From assembly GCF_024362365.1 (NCBI RefSeq), contig NZ_CP101464.1, positions 1,364,001 through 1,428,000 on the forward strand: a stretch of DNA of 64,000 bases. The letters are read 5' to 3'. Positions 36,772 through 45,178 of this stretch are shown in pieces. How positions within the stretch are numbered: the stretch's first letter is position 1; every line of letters begins with the position of its first letter. A model generated the notes under the pieces. It saw only the letters and a program-made list of their open reading frames with translations, was not told the origin of the DNA and made no database searches. A program made the translations under genes and the position numbers. Source of the stretch: Janibacter sp. CX7 (lineage in GTDB: Bacteria > Actinomycetota > Actinomycetes > Actinomycetales > Dermatophilaceae).

Positions 36772-37452
36772 GTGGCAGAGCTGAGCTTCTTCGCCGGGAC
36801 GATGGACTGCGGCAAGTCCACGCTCGCCCTGCAGATGGACCACAACCACCGGGCCCGGGGGCGGGTCGGCATCATCCTCACCCGCCTCGACCGCTCCGGC
36901 GAGGCCGTCCTCTCCTCCCGACTGGGTCTGTCCACCCCGGCCGTCGAGGTCGCCGAAGACCTCGACCTGTGGGACACGGTCGTCGCCCAGCTGACCGCCG
37001 GCGGCCGTGTCGATTACCTCATCTGCGACGAGGCGCAGTTCTACACCCCCGAGCAGGTCGACCAGCTCGCGCGGATCGTCGACGAGCTCGACATCGAGGT
37101 CTACGCCTTCGGCATCACGAGCGACTTCCGCACCCAGCTCTTCCCGGGCAGCCAGCGGCTCATCGAGCTCGCCGACCGCACCCAGGTGCTGCAGGTCTCG
37201 GCGCTGTGCTGGTGCGGGCGCCGGGCGACGCACAATGCCCGCGTCGTCGACGGCGTCATGGTCGTCGAGGGGGAGCAGGTCGTCGTCGGCGACACCGCGA
37301 ACCCGCAGCACGAGGCCGAGGTCGAGTACGAGGTGCTCTGCCGACGGCACCACATGCGACGGATGAGCTCGCGCGCCGCACGAGCCGTCGCGCAGTCGGC
37401 GGACGTCCTGCCCTTCGACCTCGACGCCTGCCCGGTCCCGCCGCCGACCTGA
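36772..37452 (+). CDS. tdk: thymidine kinase (type II)
   Basis: A 226-residue cytosolic enzyme phosphorylating thymidine in the salvage pathway. The P-loop is GTMDCGKST (residues 9-17). The Walker B and acidic motif is YLICDEAQFYTP, and the lasso region is YAFGITSDFRTQLFPGSQRL. Zinc ligands occur in ALCWCGRRATHNAR and in LCRRHHM. The tail is longer than in E. coli Tdk. GTG begins one base after the phosphodiesterase stop. The 3' flank holds three palindromic 32-bp repeats before the convergent sepH. Confidence 0.93.
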   Translation: MAELSFFAGTMDCGKSTLALQMDHNHRARGRVGIILTRLDRSGEAVLSSRLGLSTPAVEVAEDLDLWDTVVAQLTAGGRVDYLICDEAQFYTPEQVDQLARIVDELDIEVYAFGITSDFRTQLFPGSQRLIELADRTQVLQVSALCWCGRRATHNARVVDGVMVVEGEQVVVGDTANPQHEAEVEYEVLCRRHHMRRMSSRAARAVAQSADVLPFDLDACPVPPPT

Positions 37453-37464
37453 CGTCGGAGTCCG

Positions 37465-37582
37465 AACTCCGCACAACCCTAGGGTTTTGCAGGGTTGAGA
37501 GGGCGAGCCCCGAACTCTGCAAGACCCTCGGGTTGTGCAGAGTTAGCAGGGGCCGTGCACAGCCCTGGGGTTGTGCAGAGTT
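37465..37582. repeat. three copies of a 32-bp palindromic repeat
   Basis: Copies are at 37465-37496, 37513-37544 and 37551-37582. Each has the form AACTCTGCAAGACCCT followed by its near reverse complement AGGGTTTTGCAGAGTT, with no loop. The third keeps only the right half well. Start-to-start spacing is 48 and 38 nt. Two more copies lie behind acnA (51484-51557). The array fills the gap between the convergent tdk and sepH genes. Confidence 0.8.
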
Positions 37583-37620
37583 CAGCAGGGGCCGGGCGCA
37601 GCCCGGGTGCCGGCGTCGGG

Positions 37621-38951
37621 TCAGTCGCGGGTGGTCCCGAACATCACGTCGTCCCAGCTCGGCACGCTGGCGCGGCCCTTGCGGCCCCGCCCCTTGCCCT
37701 GGGGCTCCTGCTGCTCGGCGTCGTCCTGCTGCGTGTCGTCCTGCTCCGGTGCGTCGTCCGATGCCTCGGAAACGGTGTCGGCGCTGTCGGCGGGCTCGGC
37801 CCCGGCGGTGGGAGTCGAGTCCGACTCGTCGGCCGAGGGCTTCTCGTCGGTGGACGACGAGTTGGAGGCAGTCTTGCCCGACGGGTCGGCGCCCTCGCCC
37901 GCTGATTGGTTGGCGCGGGAGACCTGCTGCGGTGCCTCGTCGTCGGCGACTGCCTGCTCGGCCGGCTCGGTCTGCTCCGGCTCGGGCTCGGGCTCGGGCT
38001 CGGCCTGCGCGCGCTCCGGCGCGGCCGGCTCGGGCGTGGCAGCGGCGGCCGCAGGGGCACGGCGCTCTGCGGCGGCCGGCCGCGGGCAGCAGCACCGGAG
38101 TCGGCAGGCTCCTCGTCACGCGGGTGCGTGCCGCCGGCCGGGGGCGGCAGCTCGTCGAGGGGGAGCGCGACGTCCGTCGGCTGGGCGCCGGTCGGCTCGG
38201 CAGAGCGCTTGCGTCGCCCGCCCCGCCGACGGCTCTTGGCGCCGGAGTGCTCGCGCATGGAGTTGATCAGCTCGTCGGTCGACGCGCGGCTGGCGCGCTC
38301 GGCCTTGGTCTCCTCGACCTCGACGTCGAAGACCGCGGTCGGCCGGTGCACGGCCGTCGGCACGGGCCCCGCAGCGGGGGTGTCGGCCTCGGAGAGCCAC
38401 TTGGCCTCGTCGTTCTTGGCGACGACGCTCATGCCGGCGAGGTCGAACCACCACGTCGCCGTGCGGTCTCGGCCGCCGGCGGCGAAGACCGCGGAGACGG
38501 TCCACTGGCCCTCGGCGTCGCGGAAGGCATCCCACTCGACGGAGGACGGCTCGACGCCGCGGCCGGTCAGGCGCGTCGCGGCACGCTGGGCGAGGGTCTC
38601 CGGGGAGCCGGCCTGGTTGGTGCCGCGCATGCGCACGGTCTGGGCGCGGCTGGCCACGTGCTCGCGCTCGGCGAGCACCGGCCCCTCGAAGCGGGCGATC
38701 TTGTCGAGGTCCCAGCCGGTGCGGGCGGCGACCTCGTCGGCGCTGGCGCCGGCGCGGATCATGGCCTGCACCTCGCGTGGGCGAACGTTGTTGTCGATCG
38801 CGATCTGCAGCTGGCCCAGTCGCGGGCGATCGCGGCGCGCGGCGGCGCGCAGGGGCTCGTCGATGCGCAGGCGGTACTCCTCGCCGGCATCGTCGGTCAC
38901 CACGAGGTGCTCGCCGTCGTCATGCACCCCGATGAGTCGCAGGTCGCGCAT
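37621..38951 (-). pseudogene. sepH: SepH (DUF3071) cell-division protein, split by one frameshift
   Basis: The N-terminus is intact SepH: MRDLRLIGVHDDGEHLVV, YRLRIDEPLRAAARRDRPRL, and the helix-turn-helix region IDNNVRPREVQAMIRAGASA. Around 38060-38100 the frame is lost; the original frame runs on as Pro/Ser/Arg junk to 37644. One frame over, the expected acidic linker (EPEPEPEPEQTEPAEQ) and the conserved SepH ending SVPSWDDVMFG continue to a TGA at 37621-37623. One missing base in a GC-rich run explains it. SepH binds FtsZ and helps Z-ring assembly in actinobacteria. The shift is either a sequencing error or a true mutation that removes the C-terminal motif. Confidence 0.82.
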
Positions 38952-39043
38952 CAACAATCCCTCTCGTCTTCGTGCTCGGCACGACTCTGCCACCTGCCGC
39001 GCCCGATCCGGTGACGCACACGCCGCGGGGTTACCTTGTGTCC

Positions 39044-40156
39044 ATGCCCGAACCCGTGACCGAGCACCCCCTTCGCCCCTACGACGCGGTCCTCGTGCAG
39101 TCCTTCGGCGGTCCCGAGGGGCCCGACGAGGTCCTGCCCTTCCTGCGGCGGGTCACCGCCGGCCGCGGTGTCCCCGACGAGCGCCTCGCCGAGGTGGGGG
39201 AGCACTACGACCGTGTCGGCGGGGTCAGCCCGCTGCCCGCGCTCAACCGGCGCCTCGTCGCGGACCTGGCCGCCGAGCTCGCGGCCCGGGAGTGCCCCCT
39301 CCCGGTCGCCCTCGGCAACCGCAACTCCGCCCCCTTCGTCCCCGATGCGCTCGACGAGCTCTCCGCCGGTGGTGCCCGCCGGATCCTCGTCGTGCCGACG
39401 AGCGCCTGGCGCAGCTACTCCTCCTGCCGCCAGTACCGCGAGGGTCTGGCCGACGCGGTCGACGGACGTCCGGACCTGGTCCTCGACAAGGTCCGGCCCT
39501 TCGGCGAGCACCCGGGCTTCGCCGCGACCCTGGCCGCCGACACGCTCGCCGCCGCCCGTGCGGCGGTGGAGGCGGCCGGCGCCGACCGGGTCGCGCTGCT
39601 CTACGTCACCCACTCCATCCCCGATGCGATGGACGAGACCTCCGGTCCCGGTGACGGCGACGGCCGCGCCTACTCCGCCGACCAGGCCGAGCTCGCGGCG
39701 GCGATCACGGCGGAGGTCGACACGGTCCTCGGCACCGACCTGCCCGCCGGGCTCTGCTTCTGCTCGCGGTCGGGCTCGCCGCGCACCCCGTGGCTGGAGC
39801 CGGACGTCAACGACCGGATGCGCGAGCTCGCCGACGAAGGGGAGATCGCGCACGTCGTCGTCGTGCCCATCGGCTTCATCTCCGACCACATGGAGGTCGT
39901 CCACGACCTCGACGTCGAGGCGGCCACGACGGCCGCCGAGGTCGGTCTGGGGATGTCGCGCGTGCCCACGCCGGGCAGCGACCGGGCCTTCGTCGCCGGG
40001 CTCGTCGACCTCATGCTCGAGCGCGCCGCCCAGGCCCGCGGCGAGCAGCCGGTGCGCCCCACGTGGCGCGACCTCGACTCGCACCCGGCGGTCTGCCCGG
40101 TCGGGTGCTGCCCCAACCTGCGCGAGGCCCGGCCCGCGCTCTGCGGATCGGACTGA
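39044..40156 (+). CDS. cpfC: coproporphyrin III ferrochelatase
   Basis: A 370-residue enzyme inserting Fe(II) into coproporphyrin III in the actinobacterial haem pathway (older name hemH). Family motifs include VQSFGGPEGPDEVLPFLRRV, the catalytic-His region PLPVALGNRNSAPFVPDAL and LYVTHSIPDAMDE, and VVVPIGFISDHMEVVHDLD. The C-terminal CPVGCCPNLREARPALC with the internal cysteines provides ligands for the [2Fe-2S] cluster known in actinobacterial ferrochelatases. TACCTT lies 6 nt before the ATG (leaderless). An exact CCCCCTTCGTC (39330-39340) and a GACGAAGGGG (39833-39842) lie within the gene. Confidence 0.93.
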   Translation: MPEPVTEHPLRPYDAVLVQSFGGPEGPDEVLPFLRRVTAGRGVPDERLAEVGEHYDRVGGVSPLPALNRRLVADLAAELAARECPLPVALGNRNSAPFVPDALDELSAGGARRILVVPTSAWRSYSSCRQYREGLADAVDGRPDLVLDKVRPFGEHPGFAATLAADTLAAARAAVEAAGADRVALLYVTHSIPDAMDETSGPGDGDGRAYSADQAELAAAITAEVDTVLGTDLPAGLCFCSRSGSPRTPWLEPDVNDRMRELADEGEIAHVVVVPIGFISDHMEVVHDLDVEAATTAAEVGLGMSRVPTPGSDRAFVAGLVDLMLERAAQARGEQPVRPTWRDLDSHPAVCPVGCCPNLREARPALCGSD

Positions 40157-40157
40157 G

Positions 40158-41018
40158 GTGACCCAGCTGCCTGCCGGGACCGACCCGGCCGAGCTCGCCC
40201 GCACCGCGCTGGCCGTCGCCGTCGAGGCCGGCGACCTCATCGTCCACGACCGGCCGGCGCGACTGGGCGTCGCCGAGACCAAGAGCTCGCGCACCGACGT
40301 CGTCACCGTCATGGACCAGCGCAGCCAGGACCACCTGCTGAGCCGGCTGGGGGAGCTGCGTCCGGACGACGGCTTCGCGGGGGAGGAGCGGGGCGGTCGG
40401 GCCGGGACCTCCGGCATCACCTGGGTCGTCGACCCCATCGACGGGACGGTCAACTACCTCTACGAGATCCCCGCCTACTGCGTCTCCGTCGCGGCCGTCG
40501 TCGGCGACCCGACGCGCGACGGCGCCTGGCGACCGGTGGCCGGTGCCGTCGTCAACCCCGTGACGGGGGAGCGCTACAGCGCGTGGAGCGGCGGCGGTGC
40601 TTGGCGCGCCGTCGGCGACGGCACCCCGCAGCGCCTGCGCGTCGCCGAGACCGACCTCGGCCTCGCCCTGTGCGGCACCGGCTTCGGCTACGACGCCGAC
40701 CGGCGCGCCTGGCAGGCCGCACTGCTCACGCACGTGCTGCCCCGGGTCCGCGACATCCGCCGCCTCGGCAGCGCCGCCCTCGACCTGTGCCGGGTGGCCG
40801 AGGGGAGCCTGGACGTCTACTACGAGCGGGGGCTCAACCCCTGGGACATGGCCGCCGGCTGGCTCGTCGCGACGGAGGCCGGCGCGCTCGTCACCGACCT
40901 CGACGGGCAGGCTCCCCGGGAGGCCATGACGGTCGCCGGGGCGCCCGGCCTGCACGCCGATCTGCTCGCGCTGCTCGTCGACGGAGTGGGGCGGGTCGGA
41001 CCACGATCCGGTCGGTGA
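40158..41018 (+). CDS. inositol monophosphatase family protein
   Basis: A 286-residue Mg-dependent phosphatase of the FIG superfamily. Metal-binding motifs are FAGEERGG, the signature WVVDPIDGTVNYLY and GLNPWDMAAGWLVATEAG. It probably hydrolyses inositol-1-phosphate or a related sugar phosphate; actinobacteria need inositol for phosphatidylinositol and mycothiol. The gene holds the place of suhB (Rv2701c) in the block shared with mycobacteria. GTG overlaps the context one base after the cpfC stop, so it may be co-transcribed with it. Confidence 0.88.
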   Translation: MTQLPAGTDPAELARTALAVAVEAGDLIVHDRPARLGVAETKSSRTDVVTVMDQRSQDHLLSRLGELRPDDGFAGEERGGRAGTSGITWVVDPIDGTVNYLYEIPAYCVSVAAVVGDPTRDGAWRPVAGAVVNPVTGERYSAWSGGGAWRAVGDGTPQRLRVAETDLGLALCGTGFGYDADRRAWQAALLTHVLPRVRDIRRLGSAALDLCRVAEGSLDVYYERGLNPWDMAAGWLVATEAGALVTDLDGQAPREAMTVAGAPGLHADLLALLVDGVGRVGPRSGR

Positions 41019-41147
41019 CGTCATAGAGGTGGCTTTCGTCACCGCAATGGGGCACAATCCGGCGCGCCGGGCACAAATTCAGCATTCGCTGCGTTGATGA
41101 CGGCGCATCACGATTTCAGCCCTGCTACCCCCAAGGAATCAGGAGAG

Positions 41148-41447
41148 ATGGCGACCGATTACGACGCCCCTCGCAAGACCGACGACGACCTGTCCGAGGA
41201 CTCCATCGAGGAGCTCAAGTCCCGTCGCGGCGACGCGACCTCCGCGAACGTCGACGTCGACGAGACGGAGATGGCCGAAGGCTTCGAGCTGCCCGGCGCC
41301 GACCTCTCCGGCGAGGAGATGTCGGTGCGGGTCGTCCCGCGCCAGGCCGACGAGTTCACCTGCACGAGCTGCTTCCTCGTCCACCACCGCAGCCAGCTGG
41401 CCAGCGACGGCAAGAACGGTCCGGTCTGCACCGAGTGCGCCGCGTGA
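41148..41447 (+). CDS. DUF4193 zinc-ribbon-like protein
   Basis: A 99-residue acidic protein. The N-terminal ATDYDAPRKTDDDLSEDSIE is the DUF4193 signature. A Cys4 site lies at the C-terminus in FTCTSCFLVHHRSQL and VCTECAA. The orthologue Rv2699c occupies the same place in mycobacteria. It has no known function; the zinc ribbon suggests binding to nucleic acid or RNA polymerase (inference). The ATG has AGGAGAG directly upstream; an ATG at 41094 lacks a ribosome site. The upstream gap has a CCGGCGCGCCGG palindrome (41059-41070) between two GGCACAA direct repeats. Confidence 0.9.
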   Translation: MATDYDAPRKTDDDLSEDSIEELKSRRGDATSANVDVDETEMAEGFELPGADLSGEEMSVRVVPRQADEFTCTSCFLVHHRSQLASDGKNGPVCTECAA

Positions 41448-41450
41448 GCC

Positions 41451-41933
41451 GTGGCTGACGGAGTCCGTCAGGTCCCGGTCCCGGTGCACCTCGTGCACCG
41501 GGACGCTGTCCTGCCCGCCTACGCCAAGACCGGCGACGCGGGTGCGGACCTCACCTCCGTCGCGGAGGTGACCCTCGCGCCGGGGGAGCGTTCCCTCGTG
41601 CCCACGGGCGTCTCCATCGCCCTGCCCGCCGGATGGGTGGGACTCGTGCACCCCCGCTCCGGCCTCGCGGCGCGCCACGGCATCTCCGTGGTCAACGCGC
41701 CCGGCACCGTCGACTCGGGCTATCGCGGCGAGATCCTCGTCAACCTGGTCAACCTCGACCCGCGCGAGAGCTTCACCGTGCACGTCGGCGACCGGATCGC
41801 CCAGCTCGTGCTCCAGGAGGTCGGCGAGGGCCGCTTCGAGACGGTCGATTCGCTTCCACCCAGCCCTCGGGGTGAGACTGGACACGGATCCAGTGGGGGC
41901 TTCGGCCCACAGTCGACGACAGGACGTGAGTGA
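41451..41933 (+). CDS. dut: dUTP diphosphatase
   Basis: A 160-residue trimeric dUTPase that hydrolyses dUTP to dUMP, keeping uracil out of DNA. The five motifs are visible: [12 protein letters not shown] (1), [12 protein letters not shown] (2), [20 protein letters not shown] (3), GDRIAQLVL (4) and the Gly-rich C-terminal arm [15 protein letters not shown] (5). GTG lies 3 nt after the DUF4193 stop. Its TGA overlaps the start of the DUF3710 gene. This order is the same as in mycobacteria (Rv2699c-Rv2696c). Confidence 0.95.
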   Translation: MADGVRQVPVPVHLVHRDAVLPAYAKTGDAGADLTSVAEVTLAPGERSLVPTGVSIALPAGWVGLVHPRSGLAARHGISVVNAPGTVDSGYRGEILVNLVNLDPRESFTVHVGDRIAQLVLQEVGEGRFETVDSLPPSPRGETGHGSSGGFGPQSTTGRE

Positions 41934-42664
41934 TGTTCGGGCGCAAGAAGAAGGCCGCCTCCTCCGAGGCGAGCACCGAGCAGGACACGACGACGCAGGC
42001 CGGCGCCGAGGCGACCGGCCCCGCGAGCGGCGGAACGGCCACCGACGGCCCGCACGACTCCGGCGACGTCACCGACGTCGACCACCTTGTCGACCTGGGC
42101 TCCCTCCTCATCGCGCCCGCGCGCGAGGGCATCGAGCTGCGCGTCGAGGTCGACCAGGAGTCCAACGAGGTCACCGCCGTCCAGCTCGGTGACGACCACG
42201 GCGCCGTCCAGCTGCAGGTCTTCGCCGCCCCGCGCTCGGCCGGCATCTGGGGCGACATCCGCGACGAGATCTCCGAGATGATCTCCGGCAGCGGCGGCAC
42301 GGTCGAGGTCGTGAGCGGTCCCTTCGGCGACGAGCTGCGCAGCCGGCTGGCCCAGCCCGGGCCCCAGGGGCGCACCGTCTTCGCCCCGGCCGTCTTCGCC
42401 GGTGTCGACGGACCCCGGTGGTTCCTGCGGGCCGTCTACTCAGGCTCGGCCGCCGTCGACGAGGCGGCCCGCGCCGACCTCGACGACATCGTGCGCAGCG
42501 CGGTCGTCGTCCGCGGTGACGACCCGCGCGCCCCGCGCGAGATGCTGCCGCTGAAGATGCCCGTGGCCCGGCAGTCCCGGTCGCAGGCCCCGACCGAGCC
42601 CGAGGGCCCGGTCGACGACCTCAAGCCCTTCGAGCGCGGCCCCGAGATCACCGAGGTGCGCTGA
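41933..42664 (+). CDS. DUF3710 family protein
   Basis: A 243-residue protein. A basic start (FGRKKKAA) is followed by a low-complexity Thr/Asp region and a conserved core: VDLGSLLIAPAREGIELRVE, then QLQVFAAPRSAGIWGDIRDE and a late WFLRAVYSGSAA strand, which define DUF3710. No enzymatic motifs are visible. The homologue Rv2696c follows dut in mycobacteria. ATG 41933 is preferred, with GTG 41930 as an alternative; both overlap the dut stop. The tail overlaps the next ATG. Confidence 0.88.
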   Translation: MFGRKKKAASSEASTEQDTTTQAGAEATGPASGGTATDGPHDSGDVTDVDHLVDLGSLLIAPAREGIELRVEVDQESNEVTAVQLGDDHGAVQLQVFAAPRSAGIWGDIRDEISEMISGSGGTVEVVSGPFGDELRSRLAQPGPQGRTVFAPAVFAGVDGPRWFLRAVYSGSAAVDEAARADLDDIVRSAVVVRGDDPRAPREMLPLKMPVARQSRSQAPTEPEGPVDDLKPFERGPEITEVR

Positions 42665-43032
42665 TGGCCACCCTGCTGCGTCGACTCATCGACCTCGGCC
42701 GCTCCGACGACGAGGTCGCGGCCGACGAGCTGCGCGACGCGGCAACCGCCCACGGCTGCACCCAGATCACCGAGTCGACCGACCGCGAGGTCGTCACCGT
42801 GGCCGGCACCGTCACGGCCGTGACCCTGCGCCCCAAGGTGACCGTCCCGGCGCTCGTGGCCGACGTCTTCACCGGGTCGGCCACCGTGCAGCTGGTCTGG
42901 CTGGGTCGCCGCAGCATCGGGGGGATCAACCCCGGCGCCTACGTCAAGGCCACCGGTCTCGTGTGCCGTCCCAAGGGCACGCCGGTCATGTACAACCCCG
43001 CCTACGAGATCCTCCCCGGCCATGGCGGCTGA
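42664..43032 (+). CDS. small OB-fold nucleic-acid-binding domain protein
   Basis: A 122-residue protein. After a short helical start (LRRLIDLGRSDDEVAADELR) the sequence follows an OB-fold pattern with strands VTVAGTVTAVTLRP, ALVADVFTGSATVQLVWLGR and GAYVKATGLVCRP. It resembles the tRNA-anticodon/RecG-type OB proteins, including Rv2694c at the same position in mycobacteria. Its ligand is unknown. It overlaps the DUF3710 stop and, by 11 nt, the DUF3159 start, so the genes are translationally linked. Confidence 0.85.
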   Translation: MATLLRRLIDLGRSDDEVAADELRDAATAHGCTQITESTDREVVTVAGTVTAVTLRPKVTVPALVADVFTGSATVQLVWLGRRSIGGINPGAYVKATGLVCRPKGTPVMYNPAYEILPGHGG

Positions 43033-43744
43033 CGGGCCGCACGACGCCCCCGCGATCTCCGCGCCGGTCCACCCCACGGTCGAGGCGCTCATCCGGCACC
43101 GCCTCGGCGAGGCCTTCGGCGGTCTGCGCGGTTCCCTCGAGGCCGCGCTGCCGATGCTCGTCTTCGTCGTCGTGTGGTCGGTGACGAAGGACCGCACCCT
43201 CTCGCTCGGCTCGGCGGCTGCGCTGACCGTCGTCCTCGCCGTCGCGCGTCTCGTGCAGCGCCAGACGCTCCAGTACGTCCTCACCTCGATCTTCGCCACC
43301 GGGCTCGCGGCCTTCTTCGCGCTGCGCTCGGGCAATGCCGAGGACGCCTTCCTCCCCGGCATCCTCACCTCGCTGGCCTACCTCGTCGGCTCGCTCGTGT
43401 CGGTCCTCGTCCGCTGGCCGGTCGTGGGTCTGATGGTCGGCGTGGCCGACCAGGCGGCGGTCGCCGCGGGTGATCCCTTCCGCTGGCGCCGCAATGCGGC
43501 GGCCGTGCGCGTGTGCAGCCGCCTGACGCTCGTGCTCGTCGCGGTCTACGTGATCCGCGTCGGCATCATGGGCCCGCTCTACCTCGCGGGCAATGTCGCC
43601 GGTCTGACGATCGCCAAGGTCGCGCTCGGCTGGCCGCTGTGGGTCGGCGCCGTGGCCGTCATGGGAGCGATGCTCATGAAGGGCCACACGCCGATCGACC
43701 CCGACGACGAGCTGGTCCAGCCGGTCGACGTCACCCGGGCCTGA
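43022..43744 (+). CDS. DUF3159 membrane protein
   Basis: A 240-residue integral membrane protein with about six helices. Diagnostic segments are ALIRHRLGEAFGGLRGSLEA, LPMLVFVVVWSVTKD, QRQTLQYVLTSIFATGLAAF and the late ALGWPLWVGAVAVMGAML. DUF3159 proteins occur next to ceoB/ceoC (TrkA) across actinobacteria (Rv2693c), so a role with the potassium system is possible but unproven. The gene ends at a strong terminator facing the convergent ceoC. Confidence 0.9.
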   Translation: MAADGPHDAPAISAPVHPTVEALIRHRLGEAFGGLRGSLEAALPMLVFVVVWSVTKDRTLSLGSAAALTVVLAVARLVQRQTLQYVLTSIFATGLAAFFALRSGNAEDAFLPGILTSLAYLVGSLVSVLVRWPVVGLMVGVADQAAVAAGDPFRWRRNAAAVRVCSRLTLVLVAVYVIRVGIMGPLYLAGNVAGLTIAKVALGWPLWVGAVAVMGAMLMKGHTPIDPDDELVQPVDVTRA

Positions 43745-43749
43745 CCACG

Positions 43750-43777
43750 GACGAAGGGGAGGGACCTCCCCTTCGTC
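43750..43777. terminator. bidirectional terminator built from the CCCTTCGTC word
   Basis: GACGAAGGGGAGG and CCTCCCCTTCGTC form a 13-bp perfect stem with almost no loop, between the convergent DUF3159 and ceoC genes. Both arms are copies of the window-wide word in opposite orientation. Confidence 0.85.
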
Positions 43778-43783
43778 ATGGGG

Positions 43784-44467
43784 TCACGCGGGGCGGCGCC
43801 GGGGTGCGGCGCCCGGGCGCATCATCGCCTCGAGCTCCGGCTCCGCGTCGGCGGTGGTGAGCAGCAGCAGCTCGTCGTGCGCCTCGAGGGAGTCGTCGGC
43901 CGTGGGGCCGAAGGGGCGACCGTCGCGGATGATGCCGACGAGGAGGGTGTCGGCGGGGAAGTCGATGTCGCCGACGCGACGCCCGACATTGGGGTTGTCG
44001 GCCGGTAGGGTGATCTCGGCCATCGACGCATTGCCCTGCTGGAAGTCGAAGATGCGCACGAGGTCGCCGACGCTCACGGCCTCCTCGACGAGAGCGGTCA
44101 TCAGGCGCGGCGTCGAGACGGCGACGTCGACACCCCAGGACTCGTCGAACATCCACTCGTTCTTGGGGTTGTTGACGCGGGCGACGGTGCGCGGGACGCC
44201 GAACTCGGTCTTGGCGAGCAGCGAGACGACGAGGTTGGCCTTGTCGTCACCCGTGGCGCAGACGACGACGTCGCAGGTCTGGACCTCGGCCTCCTGGAGC
44301 GTCGAGAGCTCGCAGGCGTCGCCGGAGAGCCAGCTGGCGTCCGGCAGCTTGTTGACCCGGCTCTCGTTGGCGTCCTTGTCGATGAGCAGGACGGCGTGCT
44401 CGTTCTGCAGGAGCTCCTGGGCGATGGACCGGCCGACCGACCCGGCGCCGACGATGACGACACGCAT
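43784..44467 (-). CDS. ceoC: potassium uptake regulatory protein TrkA/CeoC
   Basis: A 227-residue cytoplasmic RCK protein that gates a Trk/Ktr potassium channel. The RCK-N Rossmann domain starts MRVVIVGAGSVGRSIAQELL, with the NAD-binding acidic end LLIDKDANE. VVCATGDDKANLVVSLLAK follows, and a C-terminal RCK-C domain begins at VGDLVRIFDFQQGNASMAEI. It is encoded directly after ceoB with a 3-nt gap. No trk channel gene lies in the window. It matches Rv2692 in order and orientation relative to its neighbours. Confidence 0.92.
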   Translation of the reverse strand: MRVVIVGAGSVGRSIAQELLQNEHAVLLIDKDANESRVNKLPDASWLSGDACELSTLQEAEVQTCDVVVCATGDDKANLVVSLLAKTEFGVPRTVARVNNPKNEWMFDESWGVDVAVSTPRLMTALVEEAVSVGDLVRIFDFQQGNASMAEITLPADNPNVGRRVGDIDFPADTLLVGIIRDGRPFGPTADDSLEAHDELLLLTTADAEPELEAMMRPGAAPRRRPA

Positions 44468-44470
44468 GAC

Positions 44471-45136
44471 TCAGACCTCCTGCGGGGGGTGGCCGTCGAG
44501 GACGCGCTCGACGTCGGGGACACGGTCGCGCGGGATGACGAGGTGCACGAGGTCGCCCTCCTGGTGGACCGTCTCGGGGCCGGGGATGATGCCCTCGCCG
44601 AGGCGGGTGACATAGGCGATGCGGGCGTCGGTCGCCTCCTCGAGTCGCGTCAGGCGCTGGCCGACCCAGGCCGCGGCGACCTGGATCTCGGCGATGACGA
44701 GGCGGCCGGAGGCGTCGGTCATCTCGGTCGCCTGCCCCTGGGGGAGCATGCGCCGCAGCACCTGGTCGGCGGTCCAGCGCACGGTCGCGACCGTGGGGAT
44801 GCCCAGGCGCTGGTAGACCTGCGCCCGGTCCGGGTCGTAGATGCGGGCGACGACGTGCTCGACCCCGAAGGTCTCGCGGGCCACCCGGGCGGCGAGGATG
44901 TTGGAGTTGTCGCCGCTGGAGACCGCCGCGAGGGCATAGGCCTCCTCGATGCCGGCCTGCAGGAGGGTGTCGCGGTCGAAGCCGACGCCGGCCACGCGGC
45001 GCCCGCTGAACTCGCTGCCGAGGCGGCGGAAGGCGGCCGGGTCCTGGTCGACGACGGCCACGTCGTGCCCGAGGCGCTCGAGGGATCGGGCGAGCGAGGC
45101 GCCCACGCGGCCGCAGCCCATGATGACGAAGTGCAC
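44471..45136 (-). CDS. ceoB: potassium uptake regulatory protein TrkA/CeoB
   Basis: A 221-residue RCK protein and paralogue of ceoC. The nucleotide site is MHFVIMGCGRVGASLARSLE and the acidic end is AVVDQDPAAFRRLG. ALAAVSSGDNSNILAARVAR precedes a C-terminal RCK-C domain (GRLVIAEIQVAAAWVGQRLT). The two proteins probably form a hetero-octameric gating ring. The GTG start is preceded on the minus strand by TACCGT and 6 nt, so it is leaderless. It is divergent from the APC permease, whose start lies only 43 nt away. Confidence 0.92.
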   Translation of the reverse strand: MHFVIMGCGRVGASLARSLERLGHDVAVVDQDPAAFRRLGSEFSGRRVAGVGFDRDTLLQAGIEEAYALAAVSSGDNSNILAARVARETFGVEHVVARIYDPDRAQVYQRLGIPTVATVRWTADQVLRRMLPQGQATEMTDASGRLVIAEIQVAAAWVGQRLTRLEEATDARIAYVTRLGEGIIPGPETVHQEGDLVHLVIPRDRVPDVERVLDGHPPQEV

Positions 45137-45142
45137 GGGTTG

Positions 45143-45172
45143 ACGGTACCCCTCCCGGGACGGGCCTACACT
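45143..45172. promoter_or_regulatory. divergent leaderless promoters of ceoB and the APC permease
   Basis: On the minus strand TACCGT (45148-45143) is 6 nt before the ceoB GTG. On the plus strand TACACT (45167-45172) is 6 nt before the permease GTG at 45179. The two -10 boxes are only 18 nt apart, so RNA polymerase would compete for the two sites and the divergent genes should be co-regulated. CCCGGGA lies between them. Confidence 0.6.
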
Positions 45173-45178
45173 CGCGTG

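Noticed and set aside
37465..37582. Possible small CRISPR array
   Set aside because: Only three units, unequal short spacing (6-16 nt between units), units are full palindromes and vary in sequence, and no cas genes are near.
41094..41147. Upstream ATG extension of the DUF4193 protein
   Set aside because: No ribosome site; the ATG at 41148 has AGGAGAG and begins the conserved DUF4193 N-terminus.
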